A stretch of DNA of 64,000 nucleotides from Gemmatimonas aurantiaca (GCF_037190085.1 NZ_JBBCJO010000002.1:62001-126000); one strand, 5' to 3'. Shown: positions 28,101-36,475, numbered from the stretch's first letter. The notes: generated by a model not told the origin, from the letters alone. A program made the numbers and translations.

Positions 28101-28398
28101 CGATTTCATCCAGTTGGAGGAGCGCCGCGGACGGGCCCTCACCGATGCGGTGCTCGAGGCCGGCGCGGTGCGTTTCCGCCCCATCGCCCTGACCGCCGCG
28201 GCCGTGGTCGTGGGCGGCCTGGTCATGGTACTCGATCCGATCTTCCAGGGACTCGCCGTCGCGCTCATGAGCGGGGCCGTCGTGGCCACCCTGCTCACCA
28301 TGGTGGTCGTCCCGCTGCTCTACTGGGAGCTTCGCACCCGCGAGGCTCGCCAGGCTGCCGTGTCCCTCAAAAACGAGAACCCCACTCATGTGCGCTGA
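25177..28398 (+). CDS. RND family efflux permease (AcrB/MexB-type)
   Basis: 1073 residues starting 2 bp after the adaptor stop. It has the RND plan of 12 membrane helices with two large periplasmic loops. Proton-relay aspartates D413 and D414 sit in TM4 (GILVDDAIVVVENI), and the matching helix of the second half is IALAGIIVRNSILLVDFI. It exchanges protons for outward transport of a solute through the adaptor and TolC. The presence of charged DD without the heavy-metal-type motif points to an organic or small hydrophobic substrate, but the group is not HAE1-typical and the cargo is unknown. It overlaps the next gene by 11 bp. Confidence 0.95.
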   Translation: MSASWGISGRIARAFLHSKLTPLITIASLAVGALGIAATPREEEPQISVPMIDVIAAMPGASPAEAEQLVARPIEQRMLEIPGVDHVYGSAGDGFAMVTVRFAVGEDQERSVTRVQAKLADIMTVAPAGMQPPVVRAHSIDDVPVLSLTLHSQDVDINTLRGIAVHLEDEIRTVPEVAESFVIGGAPRRVSVVLDAARLASSGVTPGEVMMALRQANAQLLAGEMTTGNHTVQIAVGAPITSAQDVAGLVVANRRGTPIYLRSVADIRDDHGDVDTYVSHHGAGTGTAPEAAVTIAVAKRKGANATHVTEAVMERVDQARARLLPSTVKLEVTRDYGETAGEKARELILHLIIATVSVTLLIWLFLGWREAVVVLVAVPVTLALTLFVYYALGYTLNRITLFALIFSIGILVDDAIVVVENIYRHLAMQNRPADLAAVDAVDEVGNPTILATFTVIAAIVPMAFVSGMMGPYMRPIPVGASVAMLASLGVAFVVTPYLAYRLLKGHVGPPHGSIAHPPEEGGRVDTLYHRLMTPLLERPARRRAFYGTVILLLLGSVSLVGLRAVQVKMLPFDNKSEFQVVLDLPEGTTLETTQRVASEIATYLGSVPEVVSTQVYAGTAAPFNFNGLVRHYFLRRGANVADVQVNLAPKGERSRQSHAIAVAVRPGIDSIAQRYDASAKVAEIPPGPPVLSTLVAEVYAANDSTRLEAARAVKRVFEETPGVVDVDWTVEAPQQRVTFQVDRNRAAEVGASVEQIVQTIALAVSGTTAGAMASPTAREAVAIVPRLPATERSSIDALLAIPVPTMLGAQPLGRFVTVRDGIRESTRIRKDLRPAIYVTADVAREIESPVYAILEMNRRLADVRVDGASIGIYNAQQPASLDETAIKWDGEWQVTIEVFRDLGLAFAVVLLLIYVLVVGWFQSFRVPLVIMAPIPLTLIGILPAHAIGGAFFTATSMIGMIALAGIIVRNSILLVDFIQLEERRGRALTDAVLEAGAVRFRPIALTAAAVVVGGLVMVLDPIFQGLAVALMSGAVVATLLTMVVVPLLYWELRTREARQAAVSLKNENPTHVR

Positions 28399-28603
28399 TT
28401 CCATCATCCGCCGTTTCGCCGGCGTGTTCGTCCTCGTTTCCGTGGCGCTGGGCTTTCTGGTATCACCGGCGTTCTTCTACTTTACGGCATTCGTGGGTCT
28501 CAATCTGCTGCAGTCGAGCTTCACCAACTTCTGCCCGCTCGAAAAAGCCCTGGCAGCGTTCGGCCTGTTCGGCTGTCGTCCCAAAGCCAGGAGTACGTCG
28601 TGA
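28388..28603 (+). CDS. DUF2892 small membrane protein
   Basis: 71 residues. Two short hydrophobic helices (VFVLVSVALGFLV and FFYFTAFVGLNLL) are followed by the DUF2892 hallmark QSSFTNFCPLEKALAAFG. The family is the membrane part of YgaP-type rhodanese proteins and stand-alone relatives, often near sulfur or thiol metabolism genes. Here it overlaps the RND gene at its 5' end by 11 bp and the thioredoxin gene at its 3' end by 4 bp (GTGA), so it belongs to the operon. Confidence 0.9.
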   Translation: MCADSIIRRFAGVFVLVSVALGFLVSPAFFYFTAFVGLNLLQSSFTNFCPLEKALAAFGLFGCRPKARSTS

Positions 28604-29049
28604 CCACCGACAACGAACGTCGCCTGCCCGCGGTCCTGCCCTGCGCCGCGTGCGGCAAGCTCAATCGCGTCGACCTCGCGCGCGTGGACGCCCGACCGGC
28701 GTGTGGATCGTGTCGCGCGGCCCTGGTGCTCGACGCACCCATCGTGCTGACGGAAGCCAACTTCGACACGGTGGTGGCGCAGAGCGCCGTCCCGGTGATG
28801 GTGGACTTCTACGCCGACTGGTGTGGCCCCTGCCGCATGATGGCGCCGGTCTTCGCCGATTTCGCGAAGCGCCAGCGTGGCCGGGTGCTGGTGGCCAAAG
28901 TGGACACCGATGCCAACCCCGCCCTGTCCACGCGGTTCGGGATCCGCAGCATTCCCACGCTCAATGTGATGCGTGACGGCAAGGAAGTGGCCCGGCAAGT
29001 AGGCGCCGTGCCGATGGCCGTGCTGGAGCAGATGATCGTGGAGCGATGA
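28600..29049 (+). CDS. Thioredoxin 2 (TrxC type) with N-terminal zinc ribbon
   Basis: 149 residues from GTG 28600, overlapping the stop of the DUF2892 gene. N-terminal C15/C18 and C35/C38 form the zinc ribbon typical of TrxC; the redox active site is C75-G-P-C78 in DWCGPCRM. TrxC reduces protein disulfides in the cytoplasm and is tied to oxidative stress. Its place at the end of an efflux operon with DUF2892 and beside an ArsR regulator suggests a thiol- or sulfur-stress response unit. It ends 27 bp from the convergent arsR-like gene. Confidence 0.93.
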   Translation: MTTDNERRLPAVLPCAACGKLNRVDLARVDARPACGSCRAALVLDAPIVLTEANFDTVVAQSAVPVMVDFYADWCGPCRMMAPVFADFAKRQRGRVLVAKVDTDANPALSTRFGIRSIPTLNVMRDGKEVARQVGAVPMAVLEQMIVER

Positions 29050-29076
29050 GCCGGGCGATGAGCCGGCCGGTGAGCG

Positions 29077-29403
29077 TCACCGCCCGGCGATGACCTTCCG
29101 GCGTTCGCTCAGCTCCGACTCGAGCCGTCCACACACCAGTTCGCACAGCTTGAGCACGTCCCGGTCGGCGAGTTCATAGCGTACATACACTCCATCACGT
29201 TCGCGGGCCACGAGGCCATTGGTGTGCAGCAGCGCCAGATGTCGTGAGACATTGGCCTGTCCCATGCCGGTGGCCTCGACCAGTTCGTTGACCGTCAGCG
29301 GGCCGCTACGCAACGCCTGCAGCAGACTCAGACGCGCGCGATCGCTCAGCGCCTTGAATCGCTCGGCGACGAGATCGAGCAGCTCGGGTCCCATGTGTTT
29401 CAC
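29077..29403 (-). CDS. ArsR/SmtB family winged-helix regulator with C-terminal Cys pair
   Basis: 108 residues. GTG 29403 is chosen because GGAGG lies 8 nt upstream; other in-frame starts (29406, 29394) fit less well. The winged-helix core is clear: LVEATGMGQANVSRHLALLH is the recognition region. No alpha-3 CxC metal site exists; instead C87 and C91 lie in the last helix (VLKLCELVCG). ArsR proteins repress their targets until an inducer binds. It converges on the RND/thioredoxin operon, whose promoter has a similar AT-rich element to its own, so it is the likely repressor of both. Inducer could be a metal ion or a thiol-reactive species. Confidence 0.9.
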   Translation of the reverse strand: MKHMGPELLDLVAERFKALSDRARLSLLQALRSGPLTVNELVEATGMGQANVSRHLALLHTNGLVARERDGVYVRYELADRDVLKLCELVCGRLESELSERRKVIAGR

Positions 29404-29422
29404 CACGGACGCCTCCACGAGA

Positions 29423-29452
29423 TACACAGATACATACATAGGAATATATAGG
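29423..29452 (-). promoter_or_regulatory. AT-rich operator/promoter-like region of the ArsR gene
   Basis: A stretch of ATAC, ATAG and TATATA words lies directly upstream of the ribosome-binding site of the ArsR gene. It is very AT-rich against its surroundings and resembles the region before the tolC gene (22475-22498), as expected for autoregulation by one ArsR protein. Confidence 0.5.
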
Positions 29453-29455
29453 AAC

Positions 29456-29486
29456 AAAAACCGGCGCGCCATTCGTGGCGCGCCGG
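29456..29486 (-). terminator. Rho-independent terminator of the OsmC gene
   Basis: A perfect 10-bp stem (29461-29470 with 29477-29486) and 6-nt loop are followed on the minus strand by TTTTT (29456-29460). It lies 23 bp after the OsmC stop and insulates the ArsR promoter downstream. Confidence 0.9.
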
Positions 29487-29508
29487 TTCGCCTGTCTTGG
29501 GACCGGAC

Positions 29509-29940
29509 TCAGGTCAGCGTGGCGTCGAGCGAGATCTCGGCGTTGAGCACCTTCGACACCGGGCATCCTTCCTTCGCCGCCTTGGCCAGCGCCTGGAACT
29601 CCTCTTCGCTGATTCCGGGCACGGTGGCGGTGAGCTGCAGATGCACCTTGGTGATGGCAAACCCGGCGGCCTGCTGCTCCATCGTGAGCACGGCGTTCGT
29701 ACGCAGCTCGGTGGGCGTGTGACCGGCACGGGTGAGCTGCCCCGACAGCGCCATGGAGAAGCAGCCGGCATGCGCGGCCGCGATCAATTCTTCCGGATTG
29801 GTCCCACTGCGACCGGTTTCATCTTCGAAGCGCAGCTTGAACGAATACGGCTGGGCGTTCAGGACGCCGCTGGGGGTCGTGAGAGTGCCGCTGCCCTCGC
29901 GGATGCTGCCCTGCCAGACGGCTGTCGCAGTACGTTCCAT
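29509..29940 (-). CDS. OsmC/Ohr family peroxidase-like protein
   Basis: 143 residues from ATG 29940, with GAGG about 7 nt upstream. The two conserved cysteines of the OsmC fold are present: the first in AAHAGCFSMALS and the second in KEGCPVSKVL. Members reduce organic hydroperoxides with these cysteines in the cytoplasm. The sequence NPEELIAAAHAGCF is typical of the OsmC rather than Ohr branch. It has its own terminator and is divergent from the DPP-IV-like gene. A thiol peroxidase next to the ArsR/thioredoxin/RND unit adds to the stress theme of this stretch. Confidence 0.93.
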   Translation of the reverse strand: MERTATAVWQGSIREGSGTLTTPSGVLNAQPYSFKLRFEDETGRSGTNPEELIAAAHAGCFSMALSGQLTRAGHTPTELRTNAVLTMEQQAAGFAITKVHLQLTATVPGISEEEFQALAKAAKEGCPVSKVLNAEISLDATLT

Positions 29941-30112
29941 GTCTCGCTCCTCGACTGAGTGAACCCCGCGCGAAAGTGGCGGGACGAGGGAAGGATAGCC
30001 CGCCGTCCGGAGGTGGCCAACGGCTGGCGCCCTCCGAAACGCCGGGGGGCATTCCCTGCCCTCGTGGTTCGCGGCAACTTCCAGCGATCGTTTCCCCCAC
30101 CCCCTTTTGCCG

Positions 30113-32347
30113 ATGCGTCGTTCCATCCCCCTGACGGCCGCCCAGACGGCGGTCACCGCTGTGGCGGTCACCGCTGTGGCGGTCACCGCCGCGGTGGCCA
30201 TCATTGCCCCACTGGCATCCCTCGGCGCTCAGGCGCGAGTCGTCACGGCCGACGACTATGCCCGCGCCGAGAAATTCCTGGGCTTCAATACCAGTCAGCT
30301 GGTGTCCAACACCGGCGTGCAGCCCACGTGGCTGCCCGACGGTCGCTTCACCTATCGTGTGCGCCAGCCCGACGGCTCGACGCCGATGATCCTGGTGGAT
30401 GCCAAGGGTGCCAGGACCAACTGCAACGCCGCCGGGACCGTCTGCCCGCCCGCGCCGGCTCCGGGCGGGCGCGGAGGCGGGGGTGGGGGCGGACGCCCCC
30501 CGGAGGTGCTGTCGCCCGACGGTACGAAGGCCGCGTTCATCCGGGACTGGAACCTGTGGGTGCGTGATGTGGCCTCGAACCAGGAGACGCAGCTCACCAC
30601 CGATGGCATCAAGGACTTCGGATACGCCACCGACAACGCCGGCTGGGTGCATTCGAACCGGGCGCTGCTCATGTGGTCGCCCGATTCGAAGAAGATCGCG
30701 ACATTCCAGCAGGACCAGCGCAACGTGGGAGAGATGTACCTCGTGCGCACCAGGGTGGGGCACCCCGAACTGATGGCGTGGAAGTACCCGCTGCCGGGTG
30801 ACAGCGTGGTGTCGATGATCCATCGCGTGGTCATCGATCTGAGCGGCACGCCGCGTGTGGTGCGGTTCCGCATGCCTCCCGATGAACACCGCAGTTCGGT
30901 GTGCGATCACATTGCCTGCGGCGGCAAGCTGGCCGATGTGGAGTGGTATCCCGACGGCAGCAAGGTGGCGTTCCTCTCCAACTCACGCGACCACAAGATC
31001 GCCACGTTGCGGGTGGCCGACGCGGCCAGCGGCGACGTGCGCGACGTGCTGCGTGAAGAGGTCGCCACACAATTCGAAAGTGGCGATGGTGATCAGAACT
31101 GGCGCGTGCTGCCGGCCAGCAATGAAGTGATCTGGTTCTCCGAGCGCGACGACTGGGGACAGCTCTATCTGTTCGATCTCACCACGGGACAGATCAAGAA
31201 CAAGATCACCACCGGAGAAGGTGGGGTGCTGTCGGTGGAGCGTCTCGATGCCAAGGCCCGCACCATCTGGTTCACCGCATCGGGCAAGGAAAAGGGACGC
31301 GATCCCTACTTCCGGCATCTCTACCGGATCGGCATGGACGGCAAGGGGCTCACGCTGCTGACCCCTGAAGACGGCGACCACAATATCTCGCTTTCACCCG
31401 ACGGCGCACGTTTCGTGGACAGCTGGTCGCGCCCCGATCTGCCGCAGACGGCCGTGCTGCGTGATGCCCGCACGGGCAAACTGATTGCCACGCTGGAAAC
31501 CGGCGACATCAGCAAGCTCACCGCGACGGGCTGGAAGCCGCCCACGCGCATCACCGTGAAGGATCGCGCCGGCAAGTGGGACCTGTACGGTCTCATGTGG
31601 ACGCCCACGAAGCTCGACTCCACGCGCAAGTATCCCATCATCAACTACATCTATCCGGGTCCGCAGGGCGGCTCGGTGGGCAGCCGCCAGTTCACACCCG
31701 CCACACGTGACAACCAGGCGCTCGCCGAACTGGGCTTCATCGTCGTGTCCATCGATGGCACCGGCAATCCGATGCGTTCCAAGTCGTTCCATGACGCCTA
31801 CTACGGCCGCATGGGCGACAACACGCTCCCCGATCAGATCGCGGGCATGAAGGAGCTGGCATCGCGGTACCGGTTCATCGATCTCGATCGGGTCGGCATC
31901 TGGGGCCACTCGGGCGGCGGCTTTGCCACCGCCGGCGCGATGTTCCGCTATCCCGACTTCTTCAAGGTGGGCATCGCGGAGTCGGGCAATCACGACAACC
32001 GCAACTACGAAGACGACTGGGGCGAGCGCTATCACGGCCTGCTCACGCGCAGCGGCGGCACCGACAACTACGATGCTGAAGCCAACCAGAACCTGGCCAG
32101 GAATCTCAAGGGCAAGCTGATGCTCGCGCACGGCACCCTGGACGACAACGTGCCGCCCGACAACACCTTGCTGGTGGTCGACGCGCTCATCAAGGCGGGC
32201 AAGGACTTCGACCTCATCATGATTCCCAACGCGGCTCATGGCTTCGGCGCCGCATCGAACTACATGATGCGCCGTCGCTGGGATTATTTCGTGCAGCACC
32301 TCCTGGGTGCCACGCCGCCAAAGGAATATCCGCTCGGGCCGAAGTAA
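30113..32347 (+). CDS. Secreted S9B dipeptidyl-peptidase-IV-like enzyme
   Basis: 744 residues from ATG 30113 (a TTG two codons earlier is possible). The signal peptide contains repeated TAVAV units encoded by a 15-bp tandem repeat and ends near LGAQA. The N-terminal ~470 residues form a DPP-IV-type propeller with a Gly-rich insert (GGRGGGGGGGRPP) near residue 125. The hydrolase domain carries S600 (GHSGGG), D677 (LDDNVPP) and H709 (AAHGFG). Family enzymes remove X-Pro dipeptides. The elbow GHSGGG differs from the usual GWSYGG, as in the S9 protein at 9666-11750. Confidence 0.92.
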   Translation: MRRSIPLTAAQTAVTAVAVTAVAVTAAVAIIAPLASLGAQARVVTADDYARAEKFLGFNTSQLVSNTGVQPTWLPDGRFTYRVRQPDGSTPMILVDAKGARTNCNAAGTVCPPAPAPGGRGGGGGGGRPPEVLSPDGTKAAFIRDWNLWVRDVASNQETQLTTDGIKDFGYATDNAGWVHSNRALLMWSPDSKKIATFQQDQRNVGEMYLVRTRVGHPELMAWKYPLPGDSVVSMIHRVVIDLSGTPRVVRFRMPPDEHRSSVCDHIACGGKLADVEWYPDGSKVAFLSNSRDHKIATLRVADAASGDVRDVLREEVATQFESGDGDQNWRVLPASNEVIWFSERDDWGQLYLFDLTTGQIKNKITTGEGGVLSVERLDAKARTIWFTASGKEKGRDPYFRHLYRIGMDGKGLTLLTPEDGDHNISLSPDGARFVDSWSRPDLPQTAVLRDARTGKLIATLETGDISKLTATGWKPPTRITVKDRAGKWDLYGLMWTPTKLDSTRKYPIINYIYPGPQGGSVGSRQFTPATRDNQALAELGFIVVSIDGTGNPMRSKSFHDAYYGRMGDNTLPDQIAGMKELASRYRFIDLDRVGIWGHSGGGFATAGAMFRYPDFFKVGIAESGNHDNRNYEDDWGERYHGLLTRSGGTDNYDAEANQNLARNLKGKLMLAHGTLDDNVPPDNTLLVVDALIKAGKDFDLIMIPNAAHGFGAASNYMMRRRWDYFVQHLLGATPPKEYPLGPK
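30151..30195. repeat. 15-bp tandem repeat inside a signal peptide
   Basis: Two identical units GGTCACCGCTGTGGC and a third diverged unit encode the repeated VTAVA hydrophobic core of the DPP-IV-like signal peptide. Slippage would change signal peptide length in steps of five residues without breaking the frame. Confidence 0.85.
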
Positions 32348-32374
32348 CCGCGCGTCACCGAACGCACGATCGAA

Positions 32375-32407
32375 ACGGGGCGGATCATCGATGATGATCC
32401 GCCCCGT
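32375..32407. terminator. Long hairpin between convergent genes
   Basis: A stem of about 14 bp (32375-32389 with 32393-32407) closes on a 3-nt loop, 27 bp after the DPP-IV-like stop codon. The tail CGTTCTTCC is only mildly T-rich. It probably ends transcription from both sides. Confidence 0.7.
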
Positions 32408-32457
32408 CGTTCTTCCATCACTCGTCCATCATCTGCAGACGTCGACGTCCATCAACG

Positions 32458-35400
32458 CTACGGCCTGATCCCAGCCGCCGCACTCGGCACCGTGTAACTC
32501 CACGGCTGACGCGTGAGCGGCTTCTGTCGCGGATACACTTCGTCGAGCGTATTGCCGTCGAAGAGGCGGCCGTTCACCATCACCATGTTGATGGTGTTGC
32601 TGTTCCGGATGTTCTCCAGCGGATCCTTGTCCAGCACGAGCAGGTCGGCGAACTTGCCCGGCTCGAGCGAGCCCACTTCGGAGGCAAGGCCGATGGCTTC
32701 CGCGCCCACGATGGTGGCCGAACGCAGGGCATCGTGCGGGCTCAGGCCGCCCGACTGCACCAACCAGAGCTCCCAGTGCATGCCCAGTCCCTGCAACTGA
32801 CCGTGGCTGCCGATGCCGATGCGCGCGCCGCGCTCCACCGAGTTCTTGATGTCCACGGCGTGCTGCCACATGGCATACTCCTCCTTCACCGCAAACCCCG
32901 CGGGTCCAGGTGCATTGCCCGTGCCCCGGCGTCGCACCTTGGTGTCGAAGTCCACCGGATGCGTGAAGCGGCGCAGCTTCGCATCGCCCAGCAGATCCTC
33001 GCTCTGGTAGAACCACCCTTCACCAAACGGCCCCCCGTATTCCACGATGAGCGTGGGGGAGTTCACCACCTGCGTGCCCTTGTACCACTCGAAGATGTCG
33101 TCGTACTTGGGCGTGATCGGCAAGGTGTGTTCGATGCCCGGATAGCCATCGATCCCGTGCGTGAGATTGAGCTTCTGATCGAGCCCGCCTTCGGTGGTGG
33201 GCATGATGCCGAGCTCCTTCGCCGCCATGATGATCCACTGCCGCTGCTGACGGTTGCCGCTCATGTACATCTTGAGCGTCTTGGTGTCGTAGTACTTCGC
33301 GTACCGCGTGAGGATCTCGCGCGCATGGTCCAGATCGCGCACCGGCTCGCTGGAGAAGACGCCGGGCCCGGTGGTGTAGATGCGCGGGCCGATCATGTCG
33401 CCACTCTCCACCCGATCGGCATACGACAGGAAGTCGGTCGTGGCCGTCTGCGGATCGCGCGTGGTGGTCGTGCCGTAGGCCAGCGTGGTGAGATACTGCC
33501 ACGTCTGCGTGCTGTGCACGTTGGGCGTGAGCCACTGCGGGTGATAGTGCGTGTCCACCATGCCGGGCATGATCACCTTGCCCGCCACATCGATGATCTT
33601 CGCGCCATCGGGAATGCTCACACTGCCGCGCGGCCCGATCGCCACGATGCGCTGATCGCGCACCACGATATCGGCGTTGTCGATGATCTCCCTGTCCTTC
33701 ATCGTGATGGCCTTGGCCCCGCGGAACACCACCGTACCACGCGGCACATCACGCTGCGCCGACACGGCGATGCGCATCTCGGCCGCCTTGTAGCCCGGCG
33801 GGGTCTTCTTCGTGGTGTCGGCCTTGGCGATGGAGTCGGCGCGGGTGATGCTGTCCTTCACCGCCTTGGTGGTGTCGGCACGCAGACGGGCCTTGCGACG
33901 ATCGTCTTCCTTGAGCGAGTCGTCCACCACCTTCGCGCGGTCGAGATCGTACGTGAAGAGCGCATTGCCCAGCGCCCAATGGATCTTGCGACCGTCGGCC
34001 GCCCACGTGCCGAATTCACCACCCACGGTGTTGAGCTTCTTCACCGGTACGGAGGCGCTTCTGGGGTCGGCGACGCTCACCGTGGGCGCGGTGGCGCCCA
34101 CCTGCGGCACGGTGATCGTGTAGAAGTCCATGCCCACCATGGCCAGCGCCTGATCGCCCGTGGGCGCCATCAGAATCATCGCGGCCGGTGGCGCCGATGG
34201 TGGCGCCGGCTCGGCATCGTCGAGGTGCGTGCCTCCGTTTGCGCCGAGGTGCATGTCGGCACCCACCGGACGCGCCGCCCGTCCGCCGAAATTGAACTGC
34301 GATTCCTTCGCCACCAGCGCCGCGTCGAGATTGCCGCCGGCGTTCGGTGGCAGCGGACCGGTGACCCGCAGATGGGTCTTGAGATCGGTGCCGTCCCACC
34401 GGAACGACTGCAATCCGCCGCTGCCGCTGTAGGCGAAGATACGCGAGCTGTCGCGGGTGAAATGCGGGGTGTTGAGCCCACCGGCCGGCATGATGAGGGT
34501 GGCCGCGCCTCCCGTGGAGGGAAGCCACACGAGATCCGCCGCCGCGGGACCGAAGAACGCGGCCCCGGCCTCCTGCACTTCACGCGCCGCTGCGCGCGTG
34601 GCCACGATGCGTGTGCCCGATGGCGACCACACGGGATCGGTGTACAACCCACCGACGGTCGACAAGGTGCGGGTGCGCCAGCCGCGGGTCCCGTCGGCAT
34701 CGGCGCGCATGATCTGACCGCCGCGACTGTCTTCCCAGGTGACATAGGCGAGCGACTTGCCGTCGGGCGACCACACCGGATTGAATTCGCCCACCGTACC
34801 CGTGGACACCCGTGTGGGCTTGCCGTCGGGGAGCGTCGTCACCCACACCCGGTCGAGTGAAACGAACGCGAGCTGCTTGCCATCGGGCGACGGTTGCACA
34901 TCGCGGATCTGGCGCGCGGTGAACGTCGCCGCGGTGTCGATGGTGTAGGCGAACTTCAGTTGCGGTCCCATCTCGAGGCGCACTTCCGCTTCGAACGGGA
35001 TCTTCGTGGGCGCCGAACGGTCCACCGGCACACGCCAGAACTCGCCGCCATACGACACGACGATGGCTTTGGAATCGGGCGTGAAACTGTAGCCCGGATA
35101 GGCGTCCATCGGCGCCCGCGATTCCATGTCATCCCGTTGCACCGGGAACGCGAGCCATTCCTCCTGCTGCGTCTGCAGGTTGCGGATGCGGAGTCCGGTT
35201 TTCGTTTCGAAACGCGTGGCGTACACCAGCCACGTGCCATCGGGCGAGAGCGCGGGTCGCGCGCCGGAACCGAAACGGGTGGTCATCTGCGATGCACGAC
35301 CCGTCTCCCGATCCCACACGGCGAGCTGGTACTGCGGTCCGATGCTGTTGTACTGCCAGTCACCGGTGCGGGTGGCGTACCACAGATAGCGTCCGTTCGC

Positions 35401-36024
35401 CCCGAACGCGGCGCCCAGTTGTTTCTGCGTGGCCGCCGGTGTGGGGGTCATGGAGAGCGGCACCCCATTGCCGCCATCGATGTGATACATCCACAGTTTC
35501 GCCGCACCGCCCAGTCCACCGGAGCGCGAGGCGATCACGTACTTCCCGTCGGGCGTGAACTCCGGCGAGATGTACATGTTGTTGTTCCCGCGTGTGAGCT
35601 GCGTGGTGTCCTTGAGATCGAGCGACAGCAGCCAGACGTTTTCACCGCCGGACCGATCGGAGACGAACACCACCTTCCGGCCATCGGGTGAGAATCGCGG
35701 CTGCGCATCGTACGCCATGCCGCTCGTCAGGCGTGTGGCCTTGCCGCCGGCAATGGGCAGGGTATACAGATCGCCCAGCAGATCGAACACCAGGGTCTGG
35801 CCATCCGGCGACACGTCCACCGACATCCACGTACCCCTGGTCGTGGTGAAGGTGTGGGTGCGGGCCATCTTGAGAGGCAGGGTCGTGGCAGGTGTCGCAG
35901 GAGCTCCCTGAGCCGCCAGGGCACTGAACAGCGGCCCGCTCACCGCACCGGCAACCATGAATCCCAGGCCAATCAGCGACCGGGGGCTGCGAAATGGGAT
36001 GAGGGGTGACGCGGAAAATGTCAT
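32458..36024 (-). CDS. Secreted TolB-like propeller / amidohydrolase fusion
   Basis: 1188 residues with an N-terminal membrane or signal segment (LIGLGFMVAGAVSGPLFSALAAQ). Residues ~50-700 contain many PD40 propeller blades with SPDGK words (for example FSPDGRKVVFVSDR). A Lys/Asp/Thr-rich linker follows near 715-760. The C-terminal ~420 residues are an amidohydrolase: VIMPGMVDTHYHPQW gives the first HxH metal pair near residue 825, and FADLLVLDKDPL marks the returning beta domain. Such fusions are widespread in Gemmatimonadota-like and Bacteroidetes genomes as exported imidazolonepropionase-like hydrolases. The real substrate is unknown. Confidence 0.9.
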   Translation of the reverse strand: MTFSASPLIPFRSPRSLIGLGFMVAGAVSGPLFSALAAQGAPATPATTLPLKMARTHTFTTTRGTWMSVDVSPDGQTLVFDLLGDLYTLPIAGGKATRLTSGMAYDAQPRFSPDGRKVVFVSDRSGGENVWLLSLDLKDTTQLTRGNNNMYISPEFTPDGKYVIASRSGGLGGAAKLWMYHIDGGNGVPLSMTPTPAATQKQLGAAFGANGRYLWYATRTGDWQYNSIGPQYQLAVWDRETGRASQMTTRFGSGARPALSPDGTWLVYATRFETKTGLRIRNLQTQQEEWLAFPVQRDDMESRAPMDAYPGYSFTPDSKAIVVSYGGEFWRVPVDRSAPTKIPFEAEVRLEMGPQLKFAYTIDTAATFTARQIRDVQPSPDGKQLAFVSLDRVWVTTLPDGKPTRVSTGTVGEFNPVWSPDGKSLAYVTWEDSRGGQIMRADADGTRGWRTRTLSTVGGLYTDPVWSPSGTRIVATRAAAREVQEAGAAFFGPAAADLVWLPSTGGAATLIMPAGGLNTPHFTRDSSRIFAYSGSGGLQSFRWDGTDLKTHLRVTGPLPPNAGGNLDAALVAKESQFNFGGRAARPVGADMHLGANGGTHLDDAEPAPPSAPPAAMILMAPTGDQALAMVGMDFYTITVPQVGATAPTVSVADPRSASVPVKKLNTVGGEFGTWAADGRKIHWALGNALFTYDLDRAKVVDDSLKEDDRRKARLRADTTKAVKDSITRADSIAKADTTKKTPPGYKAAEMRIAVSAQRDVPRGTVVFRGAKAITMKDREIIDNADIVVRDQRIVAIGPRGSVSIPDGAKIIDVAGKVIMPGMVDTHYHPQWLTPNVHSTQTWQYLTTLAYGTTTTRDPQTATTDFLSYADRVESGDMIGPRIYTTGPGVFSSEPVRDLDHAREILTRYAKYYDTKTLKMYMSGNRQQRQWIIMAAKELGIMPTTEGGLDQKLNLTHGIDGYPGIEHTLPITPKYDDIFEWYKGTQVVNSPTLIVEYGGPFGEGWFYQSEDLLGDAKLRRFTHPVDFDTKVRRRGTGNAPGPAGFAVKEEYAMWQHAVDIKNSVERGARIGIGSHGQLQGLGMHWELWLVQSGGLSPHDALRSATIVGAEAIGLASEVGSLEPGKFADLLVLDKDPLENIRNSNTINMVMVNGRLFDGNTLDEVYPRQKPLTRQPWSYTVPSAAAGIRP

Positions 36025-36106
36025 GCAATCTCCAGGAAGTGGCCGATGGGGAATCTTACGGTCGCCTGCGATACGACACCACGATGCCGGTCTTTAGATT
36101 TCCGGG

Positions 36107-36475
36107 ATGGACAAACTCTTCCTGATGTTGGGGGCGCTCTCTGGCGCCGTGAGCGTGGCCGCTGGTGCGTTCGGCTCGCATGGTCTCCGTGCCAAGCTCG
36201 AGCCGCGCATGCTCGAAGTGTTCGAAACGGCGGCGCGATATCAGATGTATCATGCGCTGGCGCTCATGGCGGTGGCCTGGGTGGCCACGCGGTGGCCTGG
36301 CACGATGACGACGGCAAGCGGATGGTTGTTCGTGGCCGGCACGGTGCTGTTCTCGGGGTCGCTGTACGGCTACACACTCACCGGCGTACGCACGCTGGCC
36401 ATCATCACGCCCATCGGAGGCGTCTGCTTCATCCTGGGCTGGATCTGCCTGGCATTGGCTGTGCGTAACGGGTGA
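36107..36475 (+). CDS. DUF423 family small membrane protein
   Basis: 122 residues. Four hydrophobic helices and the family signature AAGAFGSHGLRAKLEPRMLEVF followed by TAARYQMYHALALM identify DUF423 (YgdD/YwdK-type) proteins; the signature is quoted in two parts with nothing omitted but punctuation. Function is unknown. It is the first gene of a two-gene unit: its TGA overlaps the GTG of the TauE/SafE gene (36472-36475). Confidence 0.92.
   Translation: MDKLFLMLGALSGAVSVAAGAFGSHGLRAKLEPRMLEVFETAARYQMYHALALMAVAWVATRWPGTMTTASGWLFVAGTVLFSGSLYGYTLTGVRTLAIITPIGGVCFILGWICLALAVRNG

Noticed and set aside
29941..30204. Upstream in-frame extension of the OsmC protein
   Set aside because: The extension is repetitive and crosses the divergent promoter and the start of the DPP-IV-like gene; the ATG at 29940 has a good ribosome-binding site.
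32734..34860. A long plus-strand open frame opposite the propeller/amidohydrolase gene
   Set aside because: The composition is Arg/His-rich and unstructured, a shadow of the minus-strand gene with SPDG repeats and the HxH site.
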